From Karalla daura (Eukaryota; Chordata; Actinopteri; Chaetodontiformes; Leiognathidae): a stretch of 64,000 nucleotides of DNA. The notes beneath the pieces are model-generated. The model was given only the letters and a program-made list of their open reading frames with translations, was not told the DNA's origin and did not search any database. Made by a program: the position numbers and the translations under genes. Where the stretch lies: contig CM055190.1 in the NCBI GenBank assembly GCA_029224185.1, positions 17,200,515 to 17,264,514 on the forward strand. The letters run 5' to 3'. Positions 13,769 through 25,079 of the stretch are shown here, one piece after another. Position 1 is the first letter of the stretch, and each line of letters starts with the position of its first letter.

Positions 13769-15855
13769 GTAACACAATGTGTTGGCGACTTAGTTCCTTC
13801 CATCTGTCCTCGAACAATAAATCCCTGACAGATGTGTGAGACGGGTAAAGTAAGAAACTATGAAGCATGACCATTGAATGGTTTTCAAAATGGGGAAAAA
13901 ACATTCACAGTTGTCAGTTATTGTGCTCTAAGCCTGACGTTTTATGCCGAAATCTACATTGTATTGTGCGTTCCTTTGAAAGTTGGCTTTAATTACTCTA
14001 TGTGGACATCTAAGCACAACAACAAGAATTAATGATATGTAAATGATGACCGTGATCTTGTAATGCTGATCACAGTGATCCTGCTGTGTGCCTTGATGCT
14101 GATTCCTTGTGAGGAGCCGGTGTGAATTCCACAGATATTCAGAGGTGTAGTTTGTGTTTGTTTTTGGTCCTTGGCCTGGCAGCTATCACTACGACATGTG
14201 TGTCTTGGATAAGCCCAGTCACTTCCTTCCTGTCAGATAAGGGCAAGGAGGGCACGGATCAAAACGATGGCTATTCATTGAGATAAAGAAGGGCCTCACA
14301 CACGCAGTGTTATTTTAGCTGTTCATTCTCTGTGTCACTCCCTCCCTGGGACAAGCAAGGACACACACAAACACTGGCATGCATGGCGATGTGAGTTCGC
14401 ATACTTTTGGTGTTTATTGCCATTTCCCTCTCTCTCTCTCCCTCACACACACCAACATAGTAGTACAGAATTTGGATCAGACATGATCCACAGCCTAAAG
14501 AAAGCAAAAAAGTGCCAGAGGCAGAATTCACATACAAGAAATTCCTGAAAGCAAAATTTTCTCTTTTGGAAGATATATGTCTTACTTCCTGCAGAGCTGT
14601 TGCCCTTGTCTTTCCACACCACCCCTGTGTTTTTAGTCCTCCCCTCAAGATGACCCATAGCTCTGCCCCGTCCAGATGAGCCTTGTAAACAGGCTGTTTC
14701 CACACACCTTGCTTTGCTGTGTTGACGCCCACCGCCTCACAACTCTGATGTAGGCCCTGCTCTGATAGTGCATTCCAGCTGCAGGTGCTGAAAGCTAGAA
14801 ACCATCTCACCACATCCAACCCCCCTCCCCGCAAACTAACATCACCATCCACATTCCCCCACCACCCACAGTGCAGCCTGACCAACTCCTAAACGTGTCC
14901 GAGCCCAGACTTAGCTCAGCCCACCCTAAGCTCCTGACAACCAGTATCAGAGAGCAGAACAGGAAATGCTCAGTCCTTGTCAGCAGGGCAGACAGACATT
15001 TACCCTATCAGCAGTGAAAGACTGATTAGATTAGTTTGGGAGCAGAGCAAGCATCCCACACAATGCGTTTGAACTCCAGCTGCTCCTGATACCTCTTCTT
15101 CCTTGCGCGGGCATTAAATGCCTGTCCATGGCCCACACTGCCCCCACTTACGAAAAAAGCTGGGGGTCATCCTGTCAAGTGGCTGTCAACAGATCTCATT
15201 TACACAAAACTAAACACATGGCTATGTGCAATGTTAAGTGGGACACACTGGTACTGATTAGAAATTTGTGGCTGACCATTATCCTTGTTGGTTCAGTGGA
15301 AAAAGTTTCTGTTAGCGCATCATTTAAAAACTTTTCATGGAAACACCAAAAGAGTATTTTTTAAATTAATTTGCTGATTCATTTCGCTGCTTTTTTAATA
15401 TATTGGGCATTTTAATTAGGTTTTCACACAATATGCAACAAGCAGGCTTTTATCGTAATACAACCTTTTGTTTCCATGGTTTCCATTCAAAGCATAATGC
15501 TTGCAAAAGGATGGAAAAAGGGGGAAAAAAAGCATGATTGATGACTCTTCCTAGAGCCACATAAACATAAACAACCAGCACTGATTGATTACATTTCTCG
15601 CTGACTTTTGTTTCTTAAACACCAGTTATAGTGGCACTGTGTGCACGGGAACGTGGGCCGGCTAACCTCCATTTTCTTCCCATGGGGCATTTTTAGCACC
15701 AGCAAAAAAAAAAAAAAGAAAGATAAATTGGACCCGGTGACCAGTGGTTCTTCACATGTGACGTATAGGCACTCAGTGTGAGTGATGCCTCGGCTCGCCC
15801 TGCAAGCAGAAGCCGTCCATTCATTCACTCCAAGCCAACTAAGTTATGAGAGCTT
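13769..15855. other. Unique sequence, nothing recognised
   Basis: Contains a 191-codon minus-strand open frame (14310-14885) that crosses a CT/CA-rich patch at 14425-14455 and has no recognisable domain; I treat it as chance. A poly-A run lies at about 15704-15717. No element or RNA gene seen. Confidence 0.5.
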
Positions 15856-15859
15856 TTTT

Positions 15860-16110
15860 ATTCTTATGAGCTTTTCTGGTAACTGGGTTTTCCAGATGCG
15901 CACGGTGAATTCTTTGATAGATGCTGGCCTCCGTGTCCCTTTGGTAAATGCCCTGCGAGTGCCCTGAAAATAGATGGATTATTATGTGGGTGGGTGACAG
16001 TACCATAGCAGAGCCACTGTGTATGCCATGCAGGAAGTGCAGATTGATGAGCAAGGCACAACCTCCGGGGAACGGGCCTAATCGGATCGGAAATGGCACA
16101 TTTCAGAGGC
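15860..16110. promoter_or_regulatory. Candidate conserved non-coding block
   Basis: Repeat-free, complex sequence with a TGGATTATTATG homeodomain-like stretch near 15974-15985, GATTGATGAG near 16043, and a short CpG-containing stretch around 16063-16090 that is unusual in this CpG-poor window. No convincing open frame. Regulatory role is inferred from composition. Confidence 0.28.
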
Positions 16111-19100
16111 ACCGGGGCTGTAGAGATTCAAAACACTTGGAACTAGAATTATTAGGTTTTGAAAATGCATAGCTCTTGTTTCACAGCTACACAAATACAG
16201 GTAAAGAAGGATTCAGTGTTTGACAAACTCCGGAAGCACGTACCCACAAAATCCAACACGCTATACTTCAACTTACTTGTTGCGATGCAACCTCAGATTC
16301 TTATGATCATACTTCAGCTACCTATAGATTCCTTAGATGCCATGACTGCATCGTGACCTCTGGAGCGTAGAGGTCACTGCTCTGACCAACAAAATAAATA
16401 AAATAAACACAAAAAATGTCAGAAAAGGAAAAAAAAAAGCTTTGTCACAGCCAGTGAGCAAACACTGAAGGGAACAGCTGCGAGTTTTGTACTGACCATG
16501 CAAACTGCTGTAGGCTTTGTAAGGTCATTATATGATAATGAAAATCATTACAGAATTACATGGGGGTTTAGGACATGAGAGCAGCGGGAAGGGGAGGGGA
16601 GGGCCACATTGGGTTTGATAAATGGACTGTGAAGGTGCCCATCTGGCCCTCTCTATGGCTTTTTCTTCCTGCTCTTTTATCCACTCTCGTCCTTTACTAC
16701 CCCTCTTTCATTCCCCGCCTCTGTTCTCCAGCGGGCCAGTGTAAAAGCAAGTGGGCCCGCAGTGAACGATTAACAGAGTGCAAACCCAACTCACCTCTGT
16801 GGAGAAGAAAAAGAAGAGGGGAGAGAGCCGGAGGTGTTTATGACCCAAAGCATGGTCTGAGAATCATTTGGCAAATCCTGTCCTCCCTTCTCTTGGTGTG
16901 GGCCGGTAGAAGAGTCGGCAGCCAGTGACCTTTGCCGTCGGAAACGGCTGGATGGCTCTGAATGTGTGAACTGCTGTAGTTTGGAAGCACATCCACTGGG
17001 TTGGCAATACATAACAGAGTTTAAATTAGTCTATTTTAATAGTGTGTCACAGACCTGCTCTTCTTAGACAAGAAAGAGAAAAGAATGTGAAAAAAATGTT
17101 TATAGCATTTTGGGATTATACCAGGTGAAACACATGTATTTATTTATGTATTTATTGTATTATTATTATTATTATTATTATTATTTTCATTATTATTATA
17201 AGACATGGTGTACCTGAGTATAAAGTGAATACTCTTGGAAACTCAGTCCCTACTTGTGTTGGAGTTGATCCACATCAGTTCACAACTAACAATATGTGGC
17301 ATGATAGCTACAGTACAGGGTTGAAATTAGGATTGTGTCTTAGACCTGCTCATTCTTTGATTAAAGGGAAATTTGCCCTGAGCAAACAAGGTTGTTATCC
17401 TATAATCCTGTAATTCCCTTTTTAAAAATATGACTTCTTCTTGCTTATTCCAGTCACCCCTGAAGATGACCCAGGAGTTGACCCACATCACACAGTTTAC
17501 AACGTCACTATAATAGCTGTACGCTCAGAATCTGTGGCGTAATACATCTGCTGCCTGTGTTTATTACTTTTCCCCAACTTGTTGAGTTAGTGAGGTCTTT
17601 ATCCCTGGACAAAGGCGACATCAGCTGACATGGCAGGCAGAGCTAAAGGACAGAAGAAGGAGGTCCACGTGTCCACAGCTGCACTCATCATTCAGCTGCC
17701 TGGCCTGACCCATGACCCCACAGGGCCGTCTCCCAGCCACCGTCGGCTTTATGTTTCCTGCCATTGTCTTCCGCTCTTGTCCTCACCTGGACAGGGCGCT
17801 GCTCCACAAAAGGCCCAGTCTGTCATCAAAACCAGGGGTCACTGGGGTCCAGCGGGGGCCAGAGAGTTGAGGCTGTGCCCACTCGGGGATGACCCCGCCA
17901 TGATGTCAGCTACCAGTTGCAACCCTGTGGTGAGGCACAGAGAGGGAGAAAAAGCAGGAGACAGACCTCTTTTGGTTGGCACTTCATTCGAGGAGTGGTG
18001 ACATTTCCTTTGTGTTGTCTCTGACAGACCCCGCCTCAATTCCTTCTCCGGGGTGGGACCAGGAGTTAGGAGACAATGGAAGTCTCCAGTCCCAGATGGG
18101 ACTTGGAAAGATTGTCAGTGTCGTGTCCACAATGAAGATGGACAGACCACAGCTTTGTCTGGCGTGACCTCCCCAAAACCTTAGAAATGGAGGAACTGCA
18201 GGAACTGCACAGCTTACTCTCTTCACACACTTAAGGGTTTGAACTGCCCATAAAAGTTGAGTCTCAGTGTTGCCCCCTGTTCACCACACATTACAGTTCA
18301 AAAGAGGTGGCATTAAGATGTTGATATGCAGGTTTAATTAGCAAACTTGATGGCGGTGCAACAGGCTAGCATTATAAACTGGCAGGTTGGCCTGGACATA
18401 TTGTCAGCCACATCTGCTGCAACCCGAGGTGACAGGTTAATCAGATCTCCCAGACAACAAAGCCACATTTGCCTCTACATCAGCCCCCACATCATGGCAG
18501 TCCCATTTTGTAAGCAAGGGAGGGGGAGTTACCTCAGTCTGACGCCAGCCAAACATTTTCTGGCATGCTATTGTTTCTCTTGACCTCAATGCATGTTGCT
18601 GTTGTTGGAAATCACCTGAATGCGGTGGGTGGAACCTTCATCTCACAACTTTGCTGCTTATCTGTGTTGTCTGCAAGTCTTTTTTTTTCCCTCTGTACCA
18701 CCTACTTTTGTCATCATTGGCAGTGGGGTGTTTATTCAGTTCAGGGCACTAGAGGAGAAAAACAAATAAGCACATGTCATCTGTCTCTCTCATTGCCGGC
18801 CCGCCTGTAATTACCACAAGCACAGTGGTTAGCCCGGGACGATGTCATCTAATTTGTCCGTCTTTATCTAAAACATGTCTGTGTGGTCCTTTAAGGCTGG
18901 GTTACAAGCATGCAAGAGGATCGCCCGTGGCTCGGGTGTTTGTGAGGTGTGTGTTTGCGTGTGCTTGATTGTAAATTATGAATTCTTCTCTCATGCACCC
19001 GCCCCTGGTTAGCAATCAGTCAGTTATGCATAACATGTCCTGACCTCAGCAGAACCTCACAGCTGCTGTTGCCGTTGTGTTCACCCTCCCATCCCGGTTT

Positions 19101-20990
19101 GCTCCCAGGCTGGAAACTACTTCAGAGTCTTATTTGTACAGGAATGTACTTTGAACAAGATGACTGATGGGTCTATTCCTTTAGCTTCTACTTACTGTAC
19201 AAACAAGTTCAACCCGTGTAAATATGCACTTACCCCCAGCTCGCCTGGTTCTAAAACAAGTCAGTAATTAGCTGGTAAGATACATGCTTTCTCTCGTTTT
19301 GTGGTTGGGTGTGGGAATGGAAGGCTTGCAACTGGCAGGGCTCAGAATCACACTCTCTCTTTGTTAAATAACTCTGCTTATCCTTGACTGAGTCACAAAT
19401 GTATTAAATTGCTCACAGGTTTAATGGAAACAGTCATTTTATAATTATGAGCTTGGCACTGCGATGTGGCACTGAGAGGGAGAAAGAGAGAGTTAAAAAT
19501 GTCATTTAAAATCCCACAGACATTTAAACACACTTGTTGCAGAGACAGTTCCCCATTAAAAGCTGCCTGTTTTAATATGGAGACACGACTTGTGTTTGGA
19601 AGAGACAATGTGGTGAAGTCGAGGTGGAGGCGGTTATGGGTTTAGGCCTGTTTTACTGGTAGTCAGGAAAACCGGGACATTCTTTCTGGTCAAACCCAAC
19701 ATCCCGGTGTGCTGATAGAGCATGATTGGGTGAGGATGTGTGGCACACATGTTAAACAGGCAGCAAGAACATAGCGTTATAGATATACCAAATACACTAT
19801 AATTACGCACAAACTATGATGTTGTCTAAATCCTGTTTGTTCATGGTCAAATCGCAGGCAGCCAAAAACATTTTGAAACTTGAGCAGTTTATGACTTCTG
19901 TGATCGTACTGTACAGTACGCACACTGTGGGAACATTTGTGTGAAAAAGCTGATACTTTAAAGAGACAAAACTGCCTGCTTGGCATTACACCTCCATTTA
20001 TGTACAATGTTACCAATGTTACCATGTTACCATTTGAATGATTTTTGAGCTGTGTGTTGTACAGCCTCCTTCCCAAGTTTCCTACCTTCTAATAAAATCC
20101 AGACCACACTTGTGCTCTCTCACATCCAAATGATTTATGTCTATGCATTGTCCTTGGCCTTTGGACGTTGTATTTTCAATGTGTTCTCATTTAATGGATT
20201 AGAAATCTCAAATATTTGCACACAGAATATCTGCACGATTATTTTTTTCTCAATCGCAATAATCAATTAATTGTGTGACACTTTCAGCCTCGCCCTCTCT
20301 GACCTGATCTACAACCTGTGCTTTGTAGAAGCCAAAACCATTCCTGCATGCTATGTATGCTATGTAGCCTGCGGATGACAGCTCATTGTGCAAATTGCAT
20401 TTACGCCTACCTGGAATCTGAACATAGTGTGCCAGACATTCCAAACACAACACTTTGTAACTCACATTAACATAGATTTTTCTGTAACAGTTTTAATAGT
20501 AGGTGTAAGGTGGCTTCATGATTGTGCAATATGTGTCATACTAAGAGTTCAGCGAATTCACAGGAGATGTCTCTCACTTTCACTGAAAAACCCATTTCCT
20601 GCAAATATAGACTAGGGGCTTCAAGTTTCCATGTCAGACTGGTTCAAGTTGAATATTGGACCGGAACTGGCTTTCAAAGTATCTGTGATGTCACAAATCA
20701 TGCTTGTCGGCCTGTCTCTTAAAAACTGTATAGTCCGTGAGAAACGTGCAGCATCTGCATGTCATTCTGCACAGACACTCAGCTGTAAGAATAAGAATAA
20801 TTAAAAAAAAAAAACAGGTTTATGAGTTCAGGCAAACTTAAAGCAATGTACAGTCTGATTAAATACATACTTATGCCCTCTATATTGTATATGCATGCAC
20901 ACCACAAGCCCTGTCCTTTCTCCACACCATCTTCTACAACCAGTCTACCCGCACCCCCCCACCACCAGCTTTCTCCACTCCTCTCTTAAT
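16111..20990. other. Unique sequence with few repeats
   Basis: Nearly 5 kb of ordinary sequence with an (ATT)n run at 17159-17199 and a poly-A run near 20804-20815. Pyrimidine-AG sites occur, for example before 17455, but none is followed by a convincing exon. Open frames up to 123 codons (17630 plus) show no family resemblance. I see no RNA gene or mobile element. Confidence 0.45.
17159..17199. repeat. (ATT)n microsatellite
   Basis: About nine ATT units, a TTTTC interruption, then more ATT. It is preceded by a TTTA-rich patch from about 17137, so the region is a compound low-complexity tract. Confidence 0.9.
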
Positions 20991-20999
20991 TATAACCTA

Positions 21000-21180
21000 C
21001 ACCGCTGGAACACTTCATTTCATATCAAGCATATTGTCTCTTCAAGGCTGGCAGGCAGGTCATAAATTATCCTGAAGGTGAGGATGGAAGTTGGAGGAGA
21101 TAGTTATGAAAATTTCATTTGTCTGCCATTGCGGCCGCAGCTGCTCCTGTCACCAGCCGTGTGCTCGAGGAATTACTCCA
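21000..21180. promoter_or_regulatory. Candidate conserved non-coding block
   Basis: Starts with a TTAATTATAAC homeodomain-type stretch near 20986-20996 and continues through TCATAAATTATCC and ATGAAAATTTCATTTG to a CpG-containing GCGGCCGCAGCTG at about 21131-21143. No simple repeats. The mix of AT-rich factor sites with a NotI-type GC core resembles developmental enhancers; function is inferred. Confidence 0.3.
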
Positions 21181-21334
21181 GGTCAATGTTTGCGTGTGTG
21201 CGTGCGGGGGTGTGTTCTTCACTTTGTGCATATGTGTAGGTACATGAACACGTGAGCAATTACACTGTGCATGTAACATACAGCGCTGGCACACATGAGT
21301 CTTTGCGTATCCCTGCATTTGTCCCCTTGTGCAG

Positions 21335-21386
21335 GTACGTGTTCCCTTGTGCATTGGCGAGCCGCTGCGTACAGCAGGTTGGCCAG
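21335..21386 (+). other. Exon-like segment, probably a decoy
   Basis: A 52-bp segment lies between a pyrimidine tract ending TTGTGCAG (21334) and a strong donor CAG|GTAAGA at 21387. All three frames are open, as expected for so short a stretch. The acceptor region and the exon share a CCCTTGTGCA duplication, so the acceptor may be an accident of that repeat. No protein family is suggested. Confidence 0.12.
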
Positions 21387-21989
21387 GTAAGACCTGCCTG
21401 TCAGCGTGTGGAACATCTCTGGCGTCCCTGTCACCCCAGGGCCCCCAGCTCTGCCCCGAAGCAGGGAGGATGGGGAGGGAGGGGGGCAAGCTCGCAGGGC
21501 GGTCCCCAAGCTGTCTCTGTTCATTACAGCTACAGAGATGGGACGTGGCCGGCAGGTGGCCAGACCTTTAGTCCTTACCTACTGTGATCATCTGCTGCTC
21601 CACTCTGCGTCGGTGTCTGTGGGTGGGTATGCAAGTGTGTTTGAGAATGAGAAAGAGTCAGAAGAAGCCCATAAGTTATGTATTATGAGCTGGGAAGGTG
21701 CATATTTTATGTTTGACCTACGTGTGTGTGTTTGTCTCTGACAGATTATTGCAACGAAGTAATGTGCCTGTGCGCGCACATTTCTAAATGGCTGCGCTTA
21801 CATATTTACAAATGTACAGAATTTCGGCATTTGGAGAAACTGGAGTGCTGCTGAAGCATTTCTTGACAGAGCGCAGAGTAGTTCTTCTAGGCAGACAGCC
21901 ACTCGGAGTAGCAATTAGCAAGAAAAGAAAAACACAGTAAAACTCCCATCGGCACCACCACCACTACTCCTCTCATCCCCTCCTGTGTC

Positions 21990-22345
21990 AATCTGCAGTT
22001 TCCTGCAAAAATTCTATTAGGGCCAAAGTCCATAGCTGTTAATTACAATTCTAACTAGTTCGGCTCCTGACGAATGGAGGGCTTCAGCAGCGATGTAGGA
22101 TAAAAGGGATATCAGCGATTTCACTTCCCTGTACAAAGACTGCCTCTGAAATGGGTCATCAATCCCATAGTGATAAATGTCTGGTGGAGTAATGACTCTC
22201 TTATCGGTGCCGGATTACTGCAGATATTTGTAATTAGTGTAGCCACACAAGTCCCCGACAGATGTTTTTGAGGCGGCACAATATTGAAGCCTTGTTTTAG
22301 TGCTAAATGGGAACTTTCTGCAAAGAATGGAGACAGTTCCAGCTA
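21990..22345. promoter_or_regulatory. Candidate conserved non-coding block
   Basis: About 350 bp of complex, repeat-free sequence ending 60 bp before a long dinucleotide tract. It holds TAATTA at 22040-22045 and again at 22231-22236, GGATTA (bicoid/OTX class) at 22212-22217, and several GATAA-type sites (about 22100, 22171 and 22202). No useful open frame. Among the blocks in this window it is one of the most enhancer-like by motif density; conservation is untested. Confidence 0.42.
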
Positions 22346-22404
22346 TTGTAGTATGGCAGACTTAGGTGGATGTGAAGAGCTGAGCTCCATGTATCACTTA
22401 TAGA

Positions 22405-22405
<1 letters not shown>

Positions 22406-22494
<89 letters not shown>
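22406..22494. repeat. (TC)n(AC)n compound microsatellite
   Basis: About 10 TC units run directly into about 34 AC units. The switch point is clean, typical of a TC/AC compound locus. Confidence 0.96.
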
Positions 22495-22497
<3 letters not shown>

Positions 22498-22789
22498 GCC
22501 CATGACCTGATAGCTAAATACACAGCCTAAGGTCCATCCTTCAGATATTGAGCTGAGCCGCCACATGACTGTAAGAGCCATGGGGCTCGTCTCCTCCGCC
22601 TCTTCTTCCTCCTTCTCCTCCTCTCCCAGCCCCAGAGGTAGCCACTGCTACGCCAGGGGGAGTGAACGATTCACTTTTAACTTCCATTTCTCCTCTTTTG
22701 GGTCGAGATTTACTAGCCGCCCTGAAGTTTTTTTTTTCTTTCTTTCTTCCTCTCTTCTTCCAGCTCTCATGAAATCACAATGTGATGTA

Positions 22790-23370
22790 TTCAGCCTGAG
22801 GTGTAACTCTATTCACAATGCAGTTTGACACTACGAAGCCCTACTCCCCCCTGCTCTCGCAATGCGTCTGCACCGGCGCGCCGCCAACAAGTCTGCAGCG
22901 CTAATAGAATTGTCCTCGCAGTGGTCGACAATAAAAGGTAAAGATCATGAACACACTTGAAAATTCAGAGATGTGTTCGATCCCCGCTCGTCCCCCTCCA
23001 TAAATGTATTTACATAAACATATAGATATAATAGGCCCATCTGCCTTCCTTTGTGTCTAGATTTCATAGTGGTTGCAGGCTGCGTTTTGTTGCCAAAACG
23101 TACACTCACAGACATACTGTCCGACACACCCACAAATGTATACACACAGACACAGCCGGCCCGCCACTGACAGACGTGTAAGCAGATGCAGCCAGAACTG
23201 GTAATGGCAGGTGATTATAAGTGGCACACGTGCCAAACTAATTAAACCCCTGGGTTGACAGCAGCATTTGGTAGCACTGGCATTCTGGCATGCTGGCATT
23301 AGAATAATTGTAGCAGCAGCACATTTCACCTGCGAGACTGCAGCTAACAATGTCATTTATTTTACAGCAG
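22790..23370. promoter_or_regulatory. Two adjacent candidate regulatory blocks
   Basis: The first (about 22790-22990) contains a short CpG-rich core, CACCGGCGCGCCGCC, near 22871-22885 in otherwise CpG-poor DNA. The second (about 23195-23370) contains CACACGTGCC (an E-box-like CACGTG), a CTAATTAAAC homeodomain site near 23237-23246 and TTGACAG (TALE type) near 23256. Between them is sequence with CA-rich patches. No open frame of interest. The regulatory call is inference. Confidence 0.3.
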
Positions 23371-23574
23371 GCTGTACCGGATGTTGCTAAAGAGGCTAGA
23401 GTTCGCTCGTTTTAAGTCTGACATGTATGGCAACCTCTGGCACAGATGGTCTGTCTGTTTGGGCCATACTCTGTTTTTCCCGAGTGGAGGGGGTAGAGGG
23501 TTAGTGGCTTTTACATTGTGTGGCAAATTATCAGTTTTGTCCGTGTCTGTTGTTTATTCTATTTTCAAACAGAG

Positions 23575-23900
23575 ATAAAAATAGTGAATAATTAAACATA
23601 TTTTTTTATATTTAATCAGATAAAAGAAAATAAGATATAAGACAAGCATGACACATGCAAATATTCACATGATGATCTAGACAGTTTTACAGTCTATCTG
23701 TTATGTACATATAATATGCACCCTATAGGTATGATATGCATATTCAGGGAAATTTGTACATTTTACATAATAAGCATGATGAAATTATATTTCAAAATGT
23801 AGCATAGGCTGCTTGTGAAAGTAACTAGAATGATAATGGATAAGACAATAGCAAATAATATTAGATCAGAATATTATCAAATATTTTCATATCTGTGAGA
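23575..23900. other. AT-rich low-complexity stretch
   Basis: Around 325 bp of strongly AT-rich DNA with TTTTTTTATATTT and ATATAATATG patches and an exact octamer ATGCAAAT at 23655-23662. No gene or repeat family is recognisable. Confidence 0.6.
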
Positions 23901-24283
23901 TGTGTTTTGAAGGAGATGTGCTTTATGACCTGTCACTGAAGAGACAAAGCAGCAGGCAGGCAGGCAGGCAAAAGAAGAGACAAGGACACAAGGACAAGTC
24001 TCATAGTTTTGTTCAGTTCTCAGGTCATCACTTCTCCAGCTGGAGGGCTGGAGCTGTGATCCACCTTGCCGAGGTCACAACTATGCCGGGAGGCCAACAA
24101 CGGCCCACCTGCACATGTGTATCACCACACGTAAACCTCTCCTTCTCTCTCACACACACACACACACGCGTGCATACACACCTGGATAGTTGAGTAAGAA
24201 TTCTGACATACCTGGAGTTCTGTGGAAACTAGTCCAGCTGTAACCGTCTTGACTGATTCATGTGATTGCCTTGTGCTATGCAG

Positions 24284-24340
24284 CAGGTGTGGCTCGGCCA
24301 GGTGCATGCTGCACGACGCCACAAGGTGTGTGCACTCAAG
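24284..24340 (+). other. Exon-like segment, unproven
   Basis: 57 bp between an acceptor-like TTGTGCTATGCAG (ends 24283) and a donor AAG|GTGAGA. One frame reads QVWLGQVHAARRHKVCALK with no split codon, but other frames are also open. It is the first of three splice-bounded segments within 850 bp on the same strand (with 24650-24745 and 25080-25127). I know no protein containing these residues, so chance is likely. Confidence 0.12.
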
Positions 24341-24649
24341 GTGAGAGGGAAATCAGATACAGTACAGTATCTGTTGGTGTGGTTAAGACCGAGTGCAAGG
24401 TCTGTGGGGTCACTATGTGTTGTGTCAGATTTATACGCTTTGGCATGGTGAATATATGCGTGTCCCAGACCTTAGACAACCATTCTCTAGTATTTCTATG
24501 CTGTAAATCATAGCAGTGACAAATAGGGAGTATGAAGCTCCCACACCTTCTCCCCATAGGCTGCTCCCTCTTGTCCACTTGCACATAATTGCTTCCTTGC
24601 TTTACTGCATATATATCACTGTCTGAAACATCAGACACACTCTTTTCAG

Positions 24650-24745
24650 GTTTTATTGCACATGCACAGACTGCGTTCATTCTCGATAGCAACTGTGTTA
24701 AGCTGGTTGTAGAAGAAGTGAAAAATCAGCTCTTTGAAGGCACAA
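24650..24745 (+). other. Exon-like segment, unproven
   Basis: 96 bp, a multiple of three, bounded by CACTCTTTTCAG (ending 24649) and a strong donor ACAA|GTAAGTGG at 24746. One frame is open and reads FIAHAQTAFILDSN then a charged KLVVEEVKNQLFEG segment. The donor matches the vertebrate consensus well and the 3' part is purine-rich (GTAGAAGAAGTGAAAAA), which favours exon definition. No known domain is recognised. It may be a cryptic or unannotated exon, but an isolated match of this quality is expected by chance in a window this size. Confidence 0.2.
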
Positions 24746-24833
24746 GTAAGTGGCCGATGGCAGCTGATAGCGAGGGCTTAGTGGATCCTCATTATGTGCT
24801 GTAGCAAGCTGATTAAAACATTTGATTTGTTCC

Positions 24834-24835
<2 letters not shown>

Positions 24836-24889
<54 letters not shown>
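24836..24889. repeat. (GT)n microsatellite, about 27 units
   Basis: Perfect alternating GT over 54 bp, followed by a decayed GT/GC-rich zone containing ACGTACAGTACACGTGCGTGCGC. Long alternating purine-pyrimidine runs can adopt Z-DNA under negative supercoiling; whether that happens here is unknown. Confidence 0.97.
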
Positions 24890-24892
<3 letters not shown>

Positions 24893-25079
24893 GTGAGCGT
24901 ACAGACAAGTGCCTGTGTGTGTCCTGTGCGTGTACTAACGTACAGTACACGTGCGTGCGCATGTGTTGAGGAGTGGGCCTTAAGGCTGCAGCGGTGTGTT
25001 ATCTGTTTTCTCAACCTTGTCATACTAATTACAGTCCATATTTACTTACATTCTCTTTTTGTTTCCTGCCCTCGATAGG

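Noticed and set aside
14310..14885. 191-codon minus-strand open frame
   Set aside because: Crosses a low-complexity CT/CA patch, shows no domain or splice support, and a length of this kind arises by chance in 64 kb over six frames.
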